This document shows, piece by piece, positions 35,701 to 47,289 of a stretch of 64,000 nucleotides of DNA. Below the pieces are notes generated by a model. The model had not been told where the DNA came from and did no database searches. It saw only the letters and a list, made by a program, of their open reading frames with translations. How positions within the stretch are numbered: position 1 is the first letter of the stretch; each line of letters starts with the position of its first letter. Origin of the DNA: Lyophyllum atratum (lineage: Eukaryota > Basidiomycota > Agaricomycetes > Agaricales > Lyophyllaceae); assembly GCA_014905825.1 (NCBI GenBank), contig JACGCN010000035.1, positions 1 to 64,000 on the forward strand. Reading direction: 5' to 3'. Made by a program: the position numbers and the translations under genes.

Positions 35701-37305
35701 CGCCAAATTTCGATACCCCATGTTAGAGAAGTATCCTGCATCTCCGGCCCGTGGCGTCATCGGGATATAGATCTTATTAGCCTTGCAAATTTGCGACTTG
35801 TACTCGATCTCCACAGCCCGCCCTATAGCCACCAACGCCCTCGTCGTCTTCATCCCATCGTAGATACCGCCCGAGCCCTGTAGCCGCATAATTTCGAGGA
35901 TGGTGATGAGCGATAGACGCTCGGCTTTGACGAGGGAGAGGTACGGGGAGAAGAGGGTATCGGTCCTCCGTGCCTTGACTTCGGTCTCCGCTATGTTTTT
36001 GATTTCCTTCTCCAACCGCGCCACGAGCTTCGTATGCCACGCCCACATCCACTGCTGCAAGTCTGCTGCTCGAAGAGCGTTGTTCCCGAGCCCCAGCTCT
36101 GCGAAAAGATCGGCCTGGTGCTTTAGCCGCTCGATAGCAACCTCGTACACCGATTCCTCCAAAAGTTTCTGCCGCGCGGCAACGTCGTCGGAAAGCACGC
36201 GACGTGCCATCCTAACCTCTGCGAGGTGGCGTCGCAGGTTGTCGATGTTGAAGGGGATTTCCATCTCGGGCTCTAGCTCGGCACCATTATCATCGACCCC
36301 GTCGGACTTCTTCTGTAGTGATGTTGGCATCATGTTGAAAGTTTCGAGACCATATCTTACCTTGACTCGCATGACTGGGGTCGCTTCAGGGACATCGTCA
36401 AGAGCATCCGAGACCTGAGTGCCGATGATTTCTGCCTGGCCGAGCTCAGAAATTATTCTCGGCATGTTGAGCTGCATGGCTGCTTTCGAAAGAAGCTTGA
36501 TGATCTCCACAGCTTCTTCAGACGAGGTCATTGTGCGGTCCGAGACTACGTTTGCGACAGGGACCTCCCGTTGGACGAGCCTCGTGAGGATATGGCTAGG
36601 GGATGAGGTCGCGATGCCCGCGACTGGTGTCTGAGATTCCGGACGAAAGCTGGCTGGATGTAAGTAATGATATACACGGTAAATACTCTACACTCACCGG
36701 TGATATGCAATGAGCATGAGTGAATATGTCGTGGCGTCGGGCACGAATTTTTCCTTCCCACTTTCCAGAACATCGTACAACTCCCAAGCATACTCCAAAA
36801 AGACCTCCGTCGGACCCTTTGTTGACGCAATGTTCAGGTAAGCCTCCAAGAATGCGTTGTACACACGAGTCGACAAGACTGGATTCCCAACCTTCTCCCG
36901 CAAGCGTTCAAAGATGCCTTTAGCGCGAGACACGTCGTATAGGTTATGCAGACATGCATCCATCACGGAAAGCAAGTCTTGGGTGTTCGAATCCGGGTAG
37001 AAGAGGTCATTGACGGGGGAGCTTCGATCGCTTGGTAGAGGAGTTGGTAGAATCGTGTAGGGCGCTGACCGCTGAAGGTAGTTGGCGAGCTCCTTTCCCA
37101 ATGTCAATTTTCGAGGTTCTAAAGGTATCTCCGCCTGAGGGTGGCTCAGGAAAGTGGGGTAGTCTGGCTGGGAAATCTGAGCCGTTGCGAAAGCAGGCGC
37201 GTTGGCCTTTTTTGATGGTGTCGAATAGAGACGGGCAGGCCGGGGAAGACTCTGGCGAGACGACAGTAAAGTGGTCTCCAGTCTTTGGACTGCTCGAGGA
37301 AGCAT
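32734..37305 (-). CDS. RPO41: Mitochondrial DNA-directed RNA polymerase
   Basis: Single-subunit, T7-like RNA polymerase that transcribes and primes mitochondrial DNA. The start at 37305 gives a presequence ([20 protein letters not shown]). The N-terminal extension holds PPR-like helices ([15 protein letters not shown]...[10 protein letters not shown]). The long middle exon begins near 36531 ([19 protein letters not shown]). Polymerase motifs follow: [39 protein letters not shown], the Asp-bearing [26 protein letters not shown] then [13 protein letters not shown] (O-helix and finger region), and the catalytic-Asp HDSYWTH region near 33345. It ends KGSQYFFS, the conserved C-terminus placing the final residues in the active site. 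About 1,350 residues, intact in all motifs inspected. A Thr/Asp/Glu-rich insertion near 32900-33000 looks disordered. Confidence 0.95.
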
Positions 37306-37940
37306 GTTGGTGGGGAGGAGGAGATGTCGAGCGGAAGAAAACCTGTTGGCGACAACAACTTTCCCCTGCCGCTAAATTTTGGCACAGCGTCACATGACCA
37401 AATTTCACCGTCACGCGACCCTGGATGCGTACTACGTAGTACCTGTTCAGCCTTGCGCGACGCGTATTTACATCTGAAAGCAATCTGAAAGCTGATCCCT
37501 GCGCTGAGAGTGGCGTTAGTATCACAGCAAACAGAAGGCTTGGTGCTTTACTTCTAGATACAAGTTACGACGGTTTGGAGAAGATATCTGCCTTGTATTG
37601 CCTTATTTGACATGAAGGACCCTATTTGGAAAATACTGTTTTTTCCGCTCATGTTCACCGCCGCCACAGCACGCCACACCAGGACTCTTGCTGAATTAGT
37701 AAAGATCTTCTGATACAGATATTTTGATCTGGAAGGAATAAGCCGTGCGCGCTTCTTGTCTCCGCGTTTGTTCCGGTTCTTGACATGTCCGATACGTTCA
37801 TGCCTTAGGTATGACGGTCTGGTAAATATTTTGATTTGCGCAGGAGGTGGGGTGCAGATTACGCCTCTTCGCACCACAATGGAGCTACCTGGAGCCGTCT
37901 CGCACCATAATAGCACACCCATACTCCCGCCAAGTCTGAC
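37306..37940. other. Intergenic
   Basis: Upstream of RPO41 and ahead of the promoter of the next gene. A 160-codon minus-strand frame (38036-37554) overlaps the promoter of the next gene, has no motif, and is rejected. Confidence 0.4.
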
Positions 37941-37946
37941 CTCGGA

Positions 37947-37977
37947 TGACGTCACAGTCCAAGGGGGGCGGTATAAA
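37947..37977 (+). promoter_or_regulatory. CRE, STRE-like sites and TATA box
   Basis: A perfect palindromic CRE, TGACGTCA, lies at 37947-37954. G-rich AGGGG elements flank a canonical TATAAA box at 37972-37977 (aaggggggcg before it, aagggg after it). The TATA is 80 bases upstream of the ATG at 38058. CRE (Atf1/CREB-type bZIP) and AGGGG (STRE) are stress-response sites in fungi. Confidence 0.7.
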
Positions 37978-38057
37978 GGGGCTAACAGCACTCTCGAAAA
38001 GTCATTACACTCTACACCCATACACCCCCTCCACATATAACAACTCTACTTCCAAAT

Positions 38058-38635
38058 ATGACCGGCATCTCTACCAATACCAATTCTACCAATCCCGCCT
38101 ATGCTCCTAGCGAGGCGACTCGTCCCGAACATCATATCCACAACACCGACGAGCCTCTCCCTGGTGCCAAGGGTGCAGCACCAACGACTGACTACAGCGC
38201 GCGCGCCGTGGAGCGCACGCCTAGCTCAGCGTTCCAGGAGCAGCCCAGTCATATCTCGCATGCCGCTCCGCCAGAGAAGCAGGGGAAGAACGCTTATAAC
38301 ACCGAGCGGCCACGAGACGTCAAACCAACGTCAACAGGTGAGCATTCTCTGTCAGTTTGCCATGTTTTATCTCGATCTAAGGATGGTATCTTAGGTGGTG
38401 TTGCCGTCGGTGGACATGACAACCTCCCAGAAGGCCACGCCGGTTTCGGCGACAAGATGATCGGCAAGACGCAGAAGGTCGTACTCTTGATCTTGCTCAT
38501 TGAATCATCAACTAACCATTAGAACAGGTTCTTGGAAAAGCCACCCATAATTCTGAGATGCACGAGAAGGGAGAGCTACGAGAGACTGGGGGCAAGGCAG
38601 CCGTGCTGGGTGAAGCTCAGGCAGCCCATGACTGA
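38058..38635 (+). CDS. Small hydrophilic stress-type protein
   Basis: Three exons: 38058-38337 (MTGISTNTNSTNPAYAP...), then GVAVGGHDNLPEGHAGFGDK with MIGKTQK, then VLGKATHNSEMHEKGELRET with GGKAAVLGEAQAAHD and the stop at 38633-38635. The C-terminal half resembles a recurring fungal module (DK.IGK.QK..GK.T.N.EM.EKG..RE.GG..A..GEA), distantly like CsbD or other hydrophilic stress proteins. Very hydrophilic and without Cys, signal peptide or membrane helix; probably disordered, cytosolic or nuclear. The promoter has a perfect CRE, AGGGG elements and a TATA box, which fits strong stress-inducible expression. The exact biochemical role is unknown. Confidence 0.75.
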
Positions 38636-40086
38636 TTTTTAGAATGCAATAATCATCCCACTGTACCAATATTTCGCCACATATCCACATTGCATAATCA
38701 ATATCTAGAGTCGTCTACCTGCACCATGGAGAACAGATTTGACGAACTGAGAACGGGACGCTGAGCATGCTGTCCGCTATCACCCCCTTAGTTGGTCATC
38801 GCCGCTTGGAATGCAGCTGATAAGTTTCTACGAACTGAAACCAAGTGAGAACAGTCGACATTCCCAGCCTCGGTGTCAAATGCGACTGAGCTTGATCGTC
38901 CAGCAGTGCCGCCGGCGAAAGATTTAGAAGCATCACCCGCAGACTTGGAGAGACGGTTCAGAAATAATATAGTCATATTACCGTAGACACTAACACTCGG
39001 CCGCAGCACATCCGAGTTGAAGGTATCGTTAGGGATATTGTACCTAGGCGCTCCCAGCCTCCGAGCGCACCGATAGACTGTTCGAATATGTCAAGAGTTT
39101 GGAGTCAAAAAGCTGAACATGGGGCATTGATACAACTTGAAGGTAGCTCCTATTTACACCAGAGAGTTGCCAGACGGGGTAGATCCAGGTCCCAGGCCGT
39201 CGTATCTCCGAGATTGTGTCGGATGTCGAAGCGCAGCTCGACGAAACGGAAATGCAGGTGCAATAACAGCATGGGAGTCACCGAGGGCCACTAGCTAAGA
39301 GGCCAGAAATTTTCCGTTGACAACAGATAAATTCTGGAGCCGCCGGTGCTCTAGAATTACGGCAGACTTCCTCGATTGCCTAGGCTGTAGTGCAGCAGTT
39401 GTTCTGTCTTCCATCCAATATTATACGCAAGCAGCATGGTCGGAACGTGGAAACCTGCCGGTCCATCATCATATCGCGCTTGCCACATCACATAATTTGT
39501 AGGCAGAAGGGGGAGGAAACCCAAGACTAGATATGCCTTCATAATGACGACACTAGCTTGTTAGAACCACATCCTGGATTGCGCCTGATGCGGGGATATA
39601 AAAGATTGTATTCTATAAACGGCTTGTGAGCGAAAAATACTGAGGAAGGGAATGAACAAAAGCATTTTCAAACGGTTTTCTGATAAAATTCGATAACTTA
39701 CCATTTCACCCATATCAACGCGTTTCAGACGCGTCAAGCACGGAAGTTAACGCAGAGCGGTGAGACATGGCGCGTCGAAGCCAAAACATGTGATCTCGTT
39801 GATTGGTGAAACCTGGTGGGAGCACGCAAACAAAGGCCAACATTTCTTTCTTTGGAACCACCACCACGTTTAACGCCACTTTCGCGTTCCGCTGGTTAGC
39901 GCAAACCCTGTCTCCTCGTGTTTCCTATAGCTGATATATAGGTACCACAGTAGTCTTGCTCTGAAATTTCGAGCTGATCGAGGTAAAACTCCTAATTCTA
40001 GGCGCCTCGGTCGATGATAACTCATATAATCACGCTCTAGCTACATCCAACCGTCAATTTAATCTCAAATCACCCAGAGCGTTATA
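38636..40086. other. Intergenic with a possible minus-strand gene
   Basis: About 1.45 kb. On the minus strand, MKAYLVLGFLPLLPTNYVMW (39542, signal-peptide-like) and a terminal frame at 39009-38788 (...RSSSVAFDTEAGNVDCSHLV...) could belong to one spliced gene, with a middle piece at ~39280-39170, but I could not join them in phase. The right part is the H2A.Z promoter. Confidence 0.25.
39718..39734. promoter_or_regulatory. Paired MCB boxes upstream of H2A.Z
   Basis: Two perfect ACGCGT hexamers (39718-39723 and 39729-39734) are separated by five bases, about 350 bases upstream of the H2A.Z start. An inverted CCAAT (attgg) lies near 39800. ACGCGT is the binding site of the G1/S factor MBF in fungi. 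Function is inferred. Confidence 0.45.
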
Positions 40087-40629
40087 ATGCCACCCTCTGC
40101 GAAGTCCGGCGGTGGAAAATCCAAGTCTGGTGCAGCGACCGGCGCGTCAGGACAGAATCAGCAAAGAACAATTCAGACGAGAAGTCAAAAGGCCGGGTTG
40201 CAGGTGCGTTTGCACCTAATACCAACTAATCAACCTAATCCACCCATCTCGTACCCCCCTTAGTTCCCCGTTGGTCGTATTCATCGTTACCTGAAGCAAA
40301 GAACACAACATAATGTACGGATCGGGGCTAAGGCTGCCGTGTATACATCCGCGATCCTCGAATATCTCACTGCTGAAGTCCTTGAGCTTGCTGGTATGTT
40401 CCTCAACCTCATCTTCAAGCCTTTAATTTAATCTGGGCATCTAGGAAACGCTTCGAAAGATCTCCGTGTCAAACGTATAACCCCTCGCCATCTACAACTC
40501 GCTATCCGTGGCGACGAAGAACTCGATACCCTTGTGCGCGCCACAATCGCTGGTGGAGGTGTCCTACCGTTCATCCATAAAAGTCTTACCACGGGCATCA
40601 AGGCAGTGCCGAAGAAACCAGAGGCCTGA
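40087..40629 (+). CDS. HTZ1: Histone H2A variant H2A.Z
   Basis: Replication-independent H2A variant placed next to promoters by SWR-type remodellers. Three exons: [20 protein letters not shown]...GLQ (40087-40203), [20 protein letters not shown]...[24 protein letters not shown]...PEA, with the stop at 40627-40629. H2A.Z rather than canonical H2A is shown by the Lys/Gly-rich tail, the [18 protein letters not shown] loop, the extended acidic patch region GDEELDTLV, and the C-terminus [12 protein letters not shown]; canonical H2A would end with SQEL-type motifs. About 143 residues. Confidence 0.95.
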
Positions 40630-41087
40630 TCGTTCTACACGCGTCCCTTTTTCCGATTCGGAGGAGACACTTTGCTGAATCGCTGGTGGACATCTTCGGT
40701 CACCCTCTTTTGTCATGGCACTGCTACGAAATTGTACCCCCACTTCCTGCCTTTCACTATAATATCGCAACTACTGACCATACCATGGTTCGTGTACCCA
40801 TTTTTCTTCATAGTAGGATTTGTATACAGCTACGACGACCGCCTTTTGTGTACTTATTATTTCGACCCTATCTTTATAACCTCGTTATTTTGTAGCTGCT
40901 CCTCCGTATGAGTGACAGAAGGAATACCCCGGTCCGGGTATCCGTTCCTTGTTTGCGTCTGCTTCACTCGGAGGCCGACAAGGATCCCATTGACTTGCCC
41001 CCGACTCCAGCCTTCTTAAACAATTACAACCTCGAGCTCAACATCGTCTAGTTCTACGCTTAGATTTCCTCTTACACCTTCCTAGTC
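40630..41087. other. Intergenic
   Basis: About 460 bases: 3' flank of H2A.Z and promoter of the next gene on the same strand. Nothing specific recognised. Confidence 0.4.
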
Positions 41088-42791
41088 ATGTCACCCGACC
41101 GCCAACGGGCGTCCAGTTCAAGCAGCTCGAAGCCGTACTCCAGGCCAACTACTCCAGATACGCCCTCTAAAAGACAGTCTATCGATATCGCCCAGCAGGA
41201 AAGCGTCCAAACCACCGTTATTAGTAAACCCGGATATCCAACCTATGCGCAGTACAAGAACATTGAGGACAACTATCTGGCGACGCTCACCCCTAGTAGA
41301 CGAGAGAAGGCGCTCATTTCTCAAAAGCTCTTCGACCGGATCTGGGCTGTACTTCACTCGCCTGACAAGGGCACAGAAACCGCACAGTTTCGTTTCTGGG
41401 TACGCAAGCAATTCACGTTTGGGATTATCAAGAGCAAATCGTCGTCAGCCGCTTCCACCGAGGCGCCATCCGAGACCGAGGCTGAACCGGATCAGACCGT
41501 GCTCCTTCATGAGAAGAATCTCGTTGCTGTGCAGGACCAGATCTACGATATCTTATGCTATAGTCACGGAATGTCTGGGCATGCTGGGCGTGATAAAACT
41601 GTTATTGCGGTCCGTCAGCATTACACTTGGATTCCGAAGGAGCTTGTCGCGCGATTCATCAAGGCGTGCCCGACCTGTGTCGCGAAGAAGTGCGGGCTGC
41701 CGCAGAAAGCCGTGAGGGACCAGAACGCGACCCCCGAGAACATTTTGCCCTCTCTTCGCCAGTACCTCCGCAACATCGGCACCGAAGACGATCGTGACGA
41801 AGAGATGGATGACAGCGCCGAGGGTGACCAGCTATATGCGCCAAAATCCATGACTAAAGCACGGCCCGACATTCCTGTCCCTGTGTTTGAACCTAGCGTC
41901 ACGCCTGCTCCGTTGTCTGCTGTAGAGAACGTTCTGGACCGCGTGGCGAACCATGGCGCACCACCGAGCTGTTTAAGAAGCCTTCCAATGACTCGCGAGG
42001 TCTCTCTGTACCAAGGACTTCCGAACGGCTGGCAATACCGCCATGAAAATCTCGCCGCAGCTCATGATGAGTTCATGCTCCGCAAAGCCAACCTGGACTA
42101 TTCTGCCTCCAGCGGTCGCCCCGTTCACGTAAGGATTCCAAGCATAGCTCCGATGATGCAAGCATTCACCGCGCCGTGCCCAGGAGACAACGGCACGCTT
42201 CCTTCTTTGCAGTTGGGTGCCGACGATGCCAAGCTCGGTTCATCGCCCTCCAGCCTTTCTCTGATTCTTTCACCACTTCAGATTCCAACACACGTCCCCT
42301 CTACCCCACAGGCCGACCCTGGACTTCCTTATTCTGCTACTGGCGATACCTTACCTATGAGACCGGAACTGCCATTGCCTACCGACATCGGGACCCAAGC
42401 CGTACCACCCACCCGCATCATCCGCGCAGGTGCTCCCCTTTCTATCAACCTCGAATCTTTAAGCTCGCAAAAGACTATCCAAGCCTTCCTCGATCTAAGG
42501 GACACCTCTAGTCACTCGCCCCAGAGCCCTCAGCCCCAAGTTCCGCTCACGAGCCCTGCTGGCTCGGACTCCTCGCAGCTCTCAGCATTTCCCATGTCTT
42601 TTACCCACAGTTTGTCTCCTACGAATACTGAGCTTCTTACCCCTTGCGATGAGGCCGGGCCAAGTTTCGCTAGGGGGACGGGTTTGGGTGATAAAGTGGC
42701 GAGGGATCTGGTGGAGAAGGCGAGTTCGATGATGCTCAATATGAGTACGGAGGCGGTCTGTGATCATGGGCCGGGGGTGATTGTATTGTGA
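41088..42791 (+). CDS. Host-like protein with integrase-type H2C2 zinc-binding domain
   Basis: A single-exon frame of 567 codons. Residues ~140-205 carry an integrase zinc-binding fold: YSHGMSGHAGRDKTVIAVRQ followed by HYTWIPKELVARFIKACPTC, with the H-x4-H ... C-x2-C ligand set found in Ty3/gypsy-type integrases. Unlike an element, there is no DDE catalytic core, reverse transcriptase or LTR. Upstream is a Tyr/Lys-rich globular part (YAQYKNIEDNYLATLTPSRR), downstream ~350 residues rich in Pro, Ser and Leu, probably disordered (PQSPQPQVPLTSPAGSDSSQ). The best reading is a domesticated retrotransposon domain now part of a regulator. DNA or RNA binding is inferred, not shown. Confidence 0.75.
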   Translation: MSPDRQRASSSSSSKPYSRPTTPDTPSKRQSIDIAQQESVQTTVISKPGYPTYAQYKNIEDNYLATLTPSRREKALISQKLFDRIWAVLHSPDKGTETAQFRFWVRKQFTFGIIKSKSSSAASTEAPSETEAEPDQTVLLHEKNLVAVQDQIYDILCYSHGMSGHAGRDKTVIAVRQHYTWIPKELVARFIKACPTCVAKKCGLPQKAVRDQNATPENILPSLRQYLRNIGTEDDRDEEMDDSAEGDQLYAPKSMTKARPDIPVPVFEPSVTPAPLSAVENVLDRVANHGAPPSCLRSLPMTREVSLYQGLPNGWQYRHENLAAAHDEFMLRKANLDYSASSGRPVHVRIPSIAPMMQAFTAPCPGDNGTLPSLQLGADDAKLGSSPSSLSLILSPLQIPTHVPSTPQADPGLPYSATGDTLPMRPELPLPTDIGTQAVPPTRIIRAGAPLSINLESLSSQKTIQAFLDLRDTSSHSPQSPQPQVPLTSPAGSDSSQLSAFPMSFTHSLSPTNTELLTPCDEAGPSFARGTGLGDKVARDLVEKASSMMLNMSTEAVCDHGPGVIVL

Positions 42792-43704
42792 GTCGTGATA
42801 GGATCGTCCAGGAAGCAGTTTGTCAAGATAGGTTTGGAGACATAGTACAACCTACCAGACTAATTCTATACTGGCGTTACTGCAGAAACGGCGATTTCAA
42901 AGTATCAGCTGTTCACCAGAGGCCCAGAATACTCTGTGCTTCATCATTTCGGACCGTTTGTATGATCTTCTGTGTAGGTCCTGTTCGCTCTCACAATGTA
43001 TTTGTGGGGGTCCACTGAGAGTGTTCACCGGCAATTCACCGGTGCCAAAATGGTCGATATGAATTCCACGTGGTGATTTTCCATATACGGGCCATCACAC
43101 GGACTTCCTCTCACACCGCATCCTCTTCAGTTTCCTCCAGCCTTGTGCTGCATCTCACCTTGCATATCCTGCTTGAAAGGCCCCCGCGAATTCCCGTCGA
43201 TTTCCTCCGCAATTGAACACTAAGAATGACTCAACAAAAGTGTAACATCAACCCTGGTCACGAGTTCAAGCTTTTGTTCAAGCTTTCAGAATTGGCATCA
43301 GGGCCAACGTATTGAACCTCTTCGAGACTACGCCTCCGAAAATATCATCGAGAAGCAGCCGCGAGCAAGTCACGTTCGAAAGACGCCGACAATTTACTCC
43401 TTCCAGTAAGGTTTCCTCATTCCTTGCCTTGCTAATATGCAAGGCTAGTGAGCTGACAGATTGACTTCAAACTTGGTAACACAGCAAGTGGAGTCTCCGT
43501 TCACGAAGGAAAATGGAAAGTTGCTTCTCATATCCGAGTCCGAGTCTCAAACACCGCCGAACGAACCAGTCAAAGCTTGTTGATCATGCTTGTTCAAGTC
43601 ATTCCGATCAGATCTCCTTGTCCTTCAAAGGGCAGTACAATCATAACATGACTACTAGCGCTTAAGGCATGTGCGCACCGCTTTTGAGGCGTCAACTTCG
43701 AATG
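42792..43704. other. Intergenic
   Basis: About 910 bases with no supported gene. A short frame beginning MTQQKCNINPGHEFK at 43227 stops after ~29 codons with no clear splice continuation. Confidence 0.35.
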
Positions 43705-43711
43705 TATATAA
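43705..43711 (+). promoter_or_regulatory. TATA box of the calpain-like gene
   Basis: TATATAA lies 46 bases upstream of the chosen ATG at 43757, a usual promoter spacing for a fungal gene with a short leader. Confidence 0.55.
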
Positions 43712-43756
43712 GGCCACTGAAATGCCTTGTCCCCGCCACTCCGCTCTTACAAAAAG

Positions 43757-46634
43757 ATGTCCACTGTGACTGACGCCACTCCAGTGACTGACATTGCTGT
43801 CGCTTCTGGTGCGGCTGCCCAGGTCGTCGTAGAGTCGTTCGTACAACCGAAGCCCGGTCTGCTTGTCACGGCGGAGCTCGAGAAGGCGGTCGAAGAATGT
43901 AAAGCAAGGGTGGCGCGGATCGTAAAGGAGTGTAAAGTCAAGAACCGTAAATTCCGGTATGATCGGACGACGCTTTATTCCTTCGGTAGCTGACCTATAA
44001 CGACTTCCAGTGATATTGAATTCGACCTAGAGAACGATCAATACCGATGTCTGCATGGTCTGGACTTTCCCATCACAGGAAAGTACGTGCCCTCGGACGT
44101 TCAACGAGTTACGCAGATATTCGACAAGCCCCAGTTCTTTGTGGACGGCGCCGACTCTAATGACATCATTCAGGGGAAACTCGGCGACTGCTGGTTCTTG
44201 TCGGCCTTGGCCACTGTTTCCACAGCTAAGGGGCTTGTTGAGAAGTTCTGTGTTGCGGTGAGTTATTCGTTGACTACCAAGCACTCTATATCCTCATCCT
44301 GATTTGACTCCAAACAGCGGGATGAAGAAGTTGGTGTGTATGGCTTCATTTTCTTCCGGGATAATGCATGGGTGAACGTTGTGATTGATGAGTACGTTCC
44401 CACCCTGCGACACTCTTAACGTTGCTAAGCCTCAGTTCTAACATAGCATGCTGTACACATCTGTTCCTAAATATGAGGAGCTAACGAATGCCGAGAAGGA
44501 GTTGTATCACGAAGATAAAGCCCAGTACAATATTTCTGCTCGGAAAGGTGGAAAGACATTGTACTTCGCCAAGTCTGGGACGACGGGGGAGACCTGGGTC
44601 CCGTTGATTGAGAAGGCCTTTGCAAAGCTTCATGGAGACTACGTTTCTCTTTCTGGTGGGAAATCACTAGAGGCGGTGGAGGATCTCACAGGGTGCGTCT
44701 AGCAAATCCATACATCTTTGCAGGGTCATTGAATGGGTCTGGTCGCAGGGGCGTCTCCACAGCGATCAGTAACAAGGTACTTTTCACCTATTCGAGTTCG
44801 ACACATGTCCCTCATTCGCACGTAGGATATCCTTGACATCAACAGATTCTGGGATGAGGAACTCTTGAAGGCGAATCAGGATAGAGTTTTTGGCTGCTCC
44901 TTCGACAGCCTCGATGCCAGCCGCAGCGGTATCAGGGACGTCAAGGTAGATGGTCTGATCGGTAGTCATGCGTACTCAGTTCTCCGAGCTGTGGAGTGCA
45001 AAGGGAAACGGTTTGTAGTCCTTCGCAATCCGTGGGGACGGTCCGAGTGGACGGGACGGTGGTCCGATGGGTCAAAAGAATGGACACCGGCATGGCTTGA
45101 GATTTTGCCGCTCTTGGACCATGAGTTCGGGGACGACGGCCAGTTCGTGATGGAGTGTATGTGTCAAGCGGCTTCCACTACTGCGAACTGTCGTGAGTCT
45201 ATAATTGATGCTGACATGATCTTTGCAGATTGCGACTTTCTTGAGGTGTGGGACCAGATACATCGCACGATCCTATTCGACTCCAGTTGGGTCATGTCTT
45301 CCCAATGGCTGCAGGTGCCTGTCCGCCCACTTCCATCAGCGTGGTCGTACGGGGACGTGATCTGTGAGTTATGCCGACCCTTTCGACCATCGACGCTCGT
45401 CCCAACCTCCACCCACAGTTACGTTCTCACTCCCTAAAAGAGCTCTGACAATTATTGTCCTCTCACAACTGGACGGGCGGTACTTCAAGGAAATTGCTGG
45501 CACTTCAAGTTGGAGTTTGGATTTCGTACTTGTTAAGAGAGGCGACTCGCTACCCATGGCGGAATCATCCTCGTCGCTTTTGTATGCCAGAAGTGTAAAT
45601 TTGGAGATGGAGCTTGATGAAGGCCAATACAATGTATATGTGAGTGCCCTTCAGTGATGGCATTGGGGATGAGGAATAGATAACCCTCGATATTATAGGT
45701 TCGGTTAGATCGCACTACGTTCAAGGATCCAGTGAGCATATTTTTGACGGCCCTTACCTTTCTTTTGGCTGGCTAATCTGGCTGTCTAGGATTATTTTAA
45801 GAAAGGTGTCGATAGCGGCTGGGACCATCGCAAACTATCCCGTGTTCTGACTGAGAGAGCAAAGAGCCGATCCGTTGCATCCAGTATGTTTGACGACATA
45901 AATTTATGTCCCTTGTTATTGACAATGACATGACGTTGCTGCTCATAGACTTCAGACCAGGGTACGTATGCACCCACTACTTTATCGCCTTCGCTGATCA
46001 TCTTTCCATTCGCAGTATACAATACAAGTACCTCCCTACCGAGCTGTCGTTGTGGATCAGCAGAGACCTCGCTCTGTATGAAAAGACGAAGGCAATCGAG
46101 CAGGCGAAGAAGGAAGAAGAGGAGGGCGGTGTGAAGACCGTCACTGTGACTGTTACTACAACCACAATCACGACGAAGACGGTCTTGAAGAAGGACGCTG
46201 ACGAACCAACCGTTCCGCCTGCTGCACCGACTAGTGTGACTGCCACCACCATCGAGCCTACCAACAGCACCAACGATTCCACACCTTCGCACTCAAAAGC
46301 TCCTTCACCCACATTACCGCCAGCCAATGCCCCTAAACCTCCACCAATCGACACCTGTATAGTTGATCCCGGCCATGTTGGCAACTTCCCTCCTGCCTCG
46401 CCAAAATTCCGCAGCTTCTCTCCCATCCCACCGCTTCCCCGCGCTTCGCCACCTGAAAACGCTGTGCCTGCCATCGAGATTGCTGAGGATGATAACTCGG
46501 TGTATCTCGGCCTGCGTGTGTATACCAAAGACACAACTGCTGTCGTGGGCGGACTACTCTATGGTGACATGTCGGGTTTCGTGTCACCATCGGGGTCGAG
46601 GCCACATTCCCCAGCGCCCTTGAGGATGGGGTGA
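43757..46634 (+). CDS. Calpain-like cysteine protease (family C2)
   Basis: Intracellular thiol protease with a complete catalytic triad: Cys in GKLGDCWFLSAL, His in LIGSHAYSVLRAV and Asn in VLRNPWGRSEW. The order is an N-terminal helix (ELEKAVEECKARVARIVKEC), the CysPc core (~residues 75-400), then beta-sandwich CBSW-like modules (SWSLDFVLVKRGDS, LEMELDEGQYNVYVRLDRTT), a helix (LALYEKTKAIEQAKKEEEE) and a Thr/Pro-rich disordered tail (TVTVTVTTTTITTKTV). The start at 43757 is 46 bases after a TATATAA box; an earlier in-frame ATG (43727) lies between them. Ten or so introns, all in phase. Not the PalB/Rim13 type by eye, so the pathway is open. Calcium dependence cannot be read here because no EF hands are visible. 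Confidence 0.9.
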
Positions 46635-47289
46635 TCAAGGAGACACGCCGCAGATCTGTTTATCGATATATGGATCCAATTATATGGATCGGTAGTGTTT
46701 CTAGATGTGCATTCATAATGGTAGCGTAGGTATCAATACATGTCATTCGAATACGACTCTTGGGTATTATTTGTACTTTTCGATGACATCGACATCGATG
46801 TGAAGTCGGGGAGGTCGTGTTGCATAGGGATTCTGACAGCGAATGATGGCCATCCTGAACGTTCAGCTCTTATGAAGAAGCCTTCAAGATCCCGTGGCGT
46901 TGAGTAGCACATGGTCATCAGCACCCGAAGCGTTTCCAGCCCATGCATTCACTTTACGCCATGCTGATATTGAACGAACGTAACTGTAATTTTGCATTTA
47001 GAGCACCTGCGATTTTGATACGGACGATAGTAACCAGCTCGCGAGGAATGATAATAACTTTTTTTTAACGGCGTGCTACAACAATCCCTACCTCAAGCAC
47101 CGAAGTATCCGCTTGTTTCCACCTAGGCCTCGCATGAACCCAGTATAGCACCAGATTCAGCGCACATGAGCTCTCCGATTATTACGTTGAGTATAACTCG
47201 AATGACGCCGCTTTTCGAAGCCGTCTTGTAGTTCCCATTGCACCTCAAGTCATTCCGCCACTCCAACTTATATACGCAACCATCCTGTG
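46635..47289. other. Intergenic between convergent genes
   Basis: About 650 bases between the 3' ends of the calpain-like gene and TAH18; holds both terminators. No gene or RNA recognised. Confidence 0.45.

Noticed and set aside
39700..39830. 5S rRNA-like piece (ggaagttaacgcagagc... gaaacctggtggg)
   Set aside because: Only short stretches resemble 5S rRNA; the helices and remaining conserved blocks of fungal 5S do not follow.
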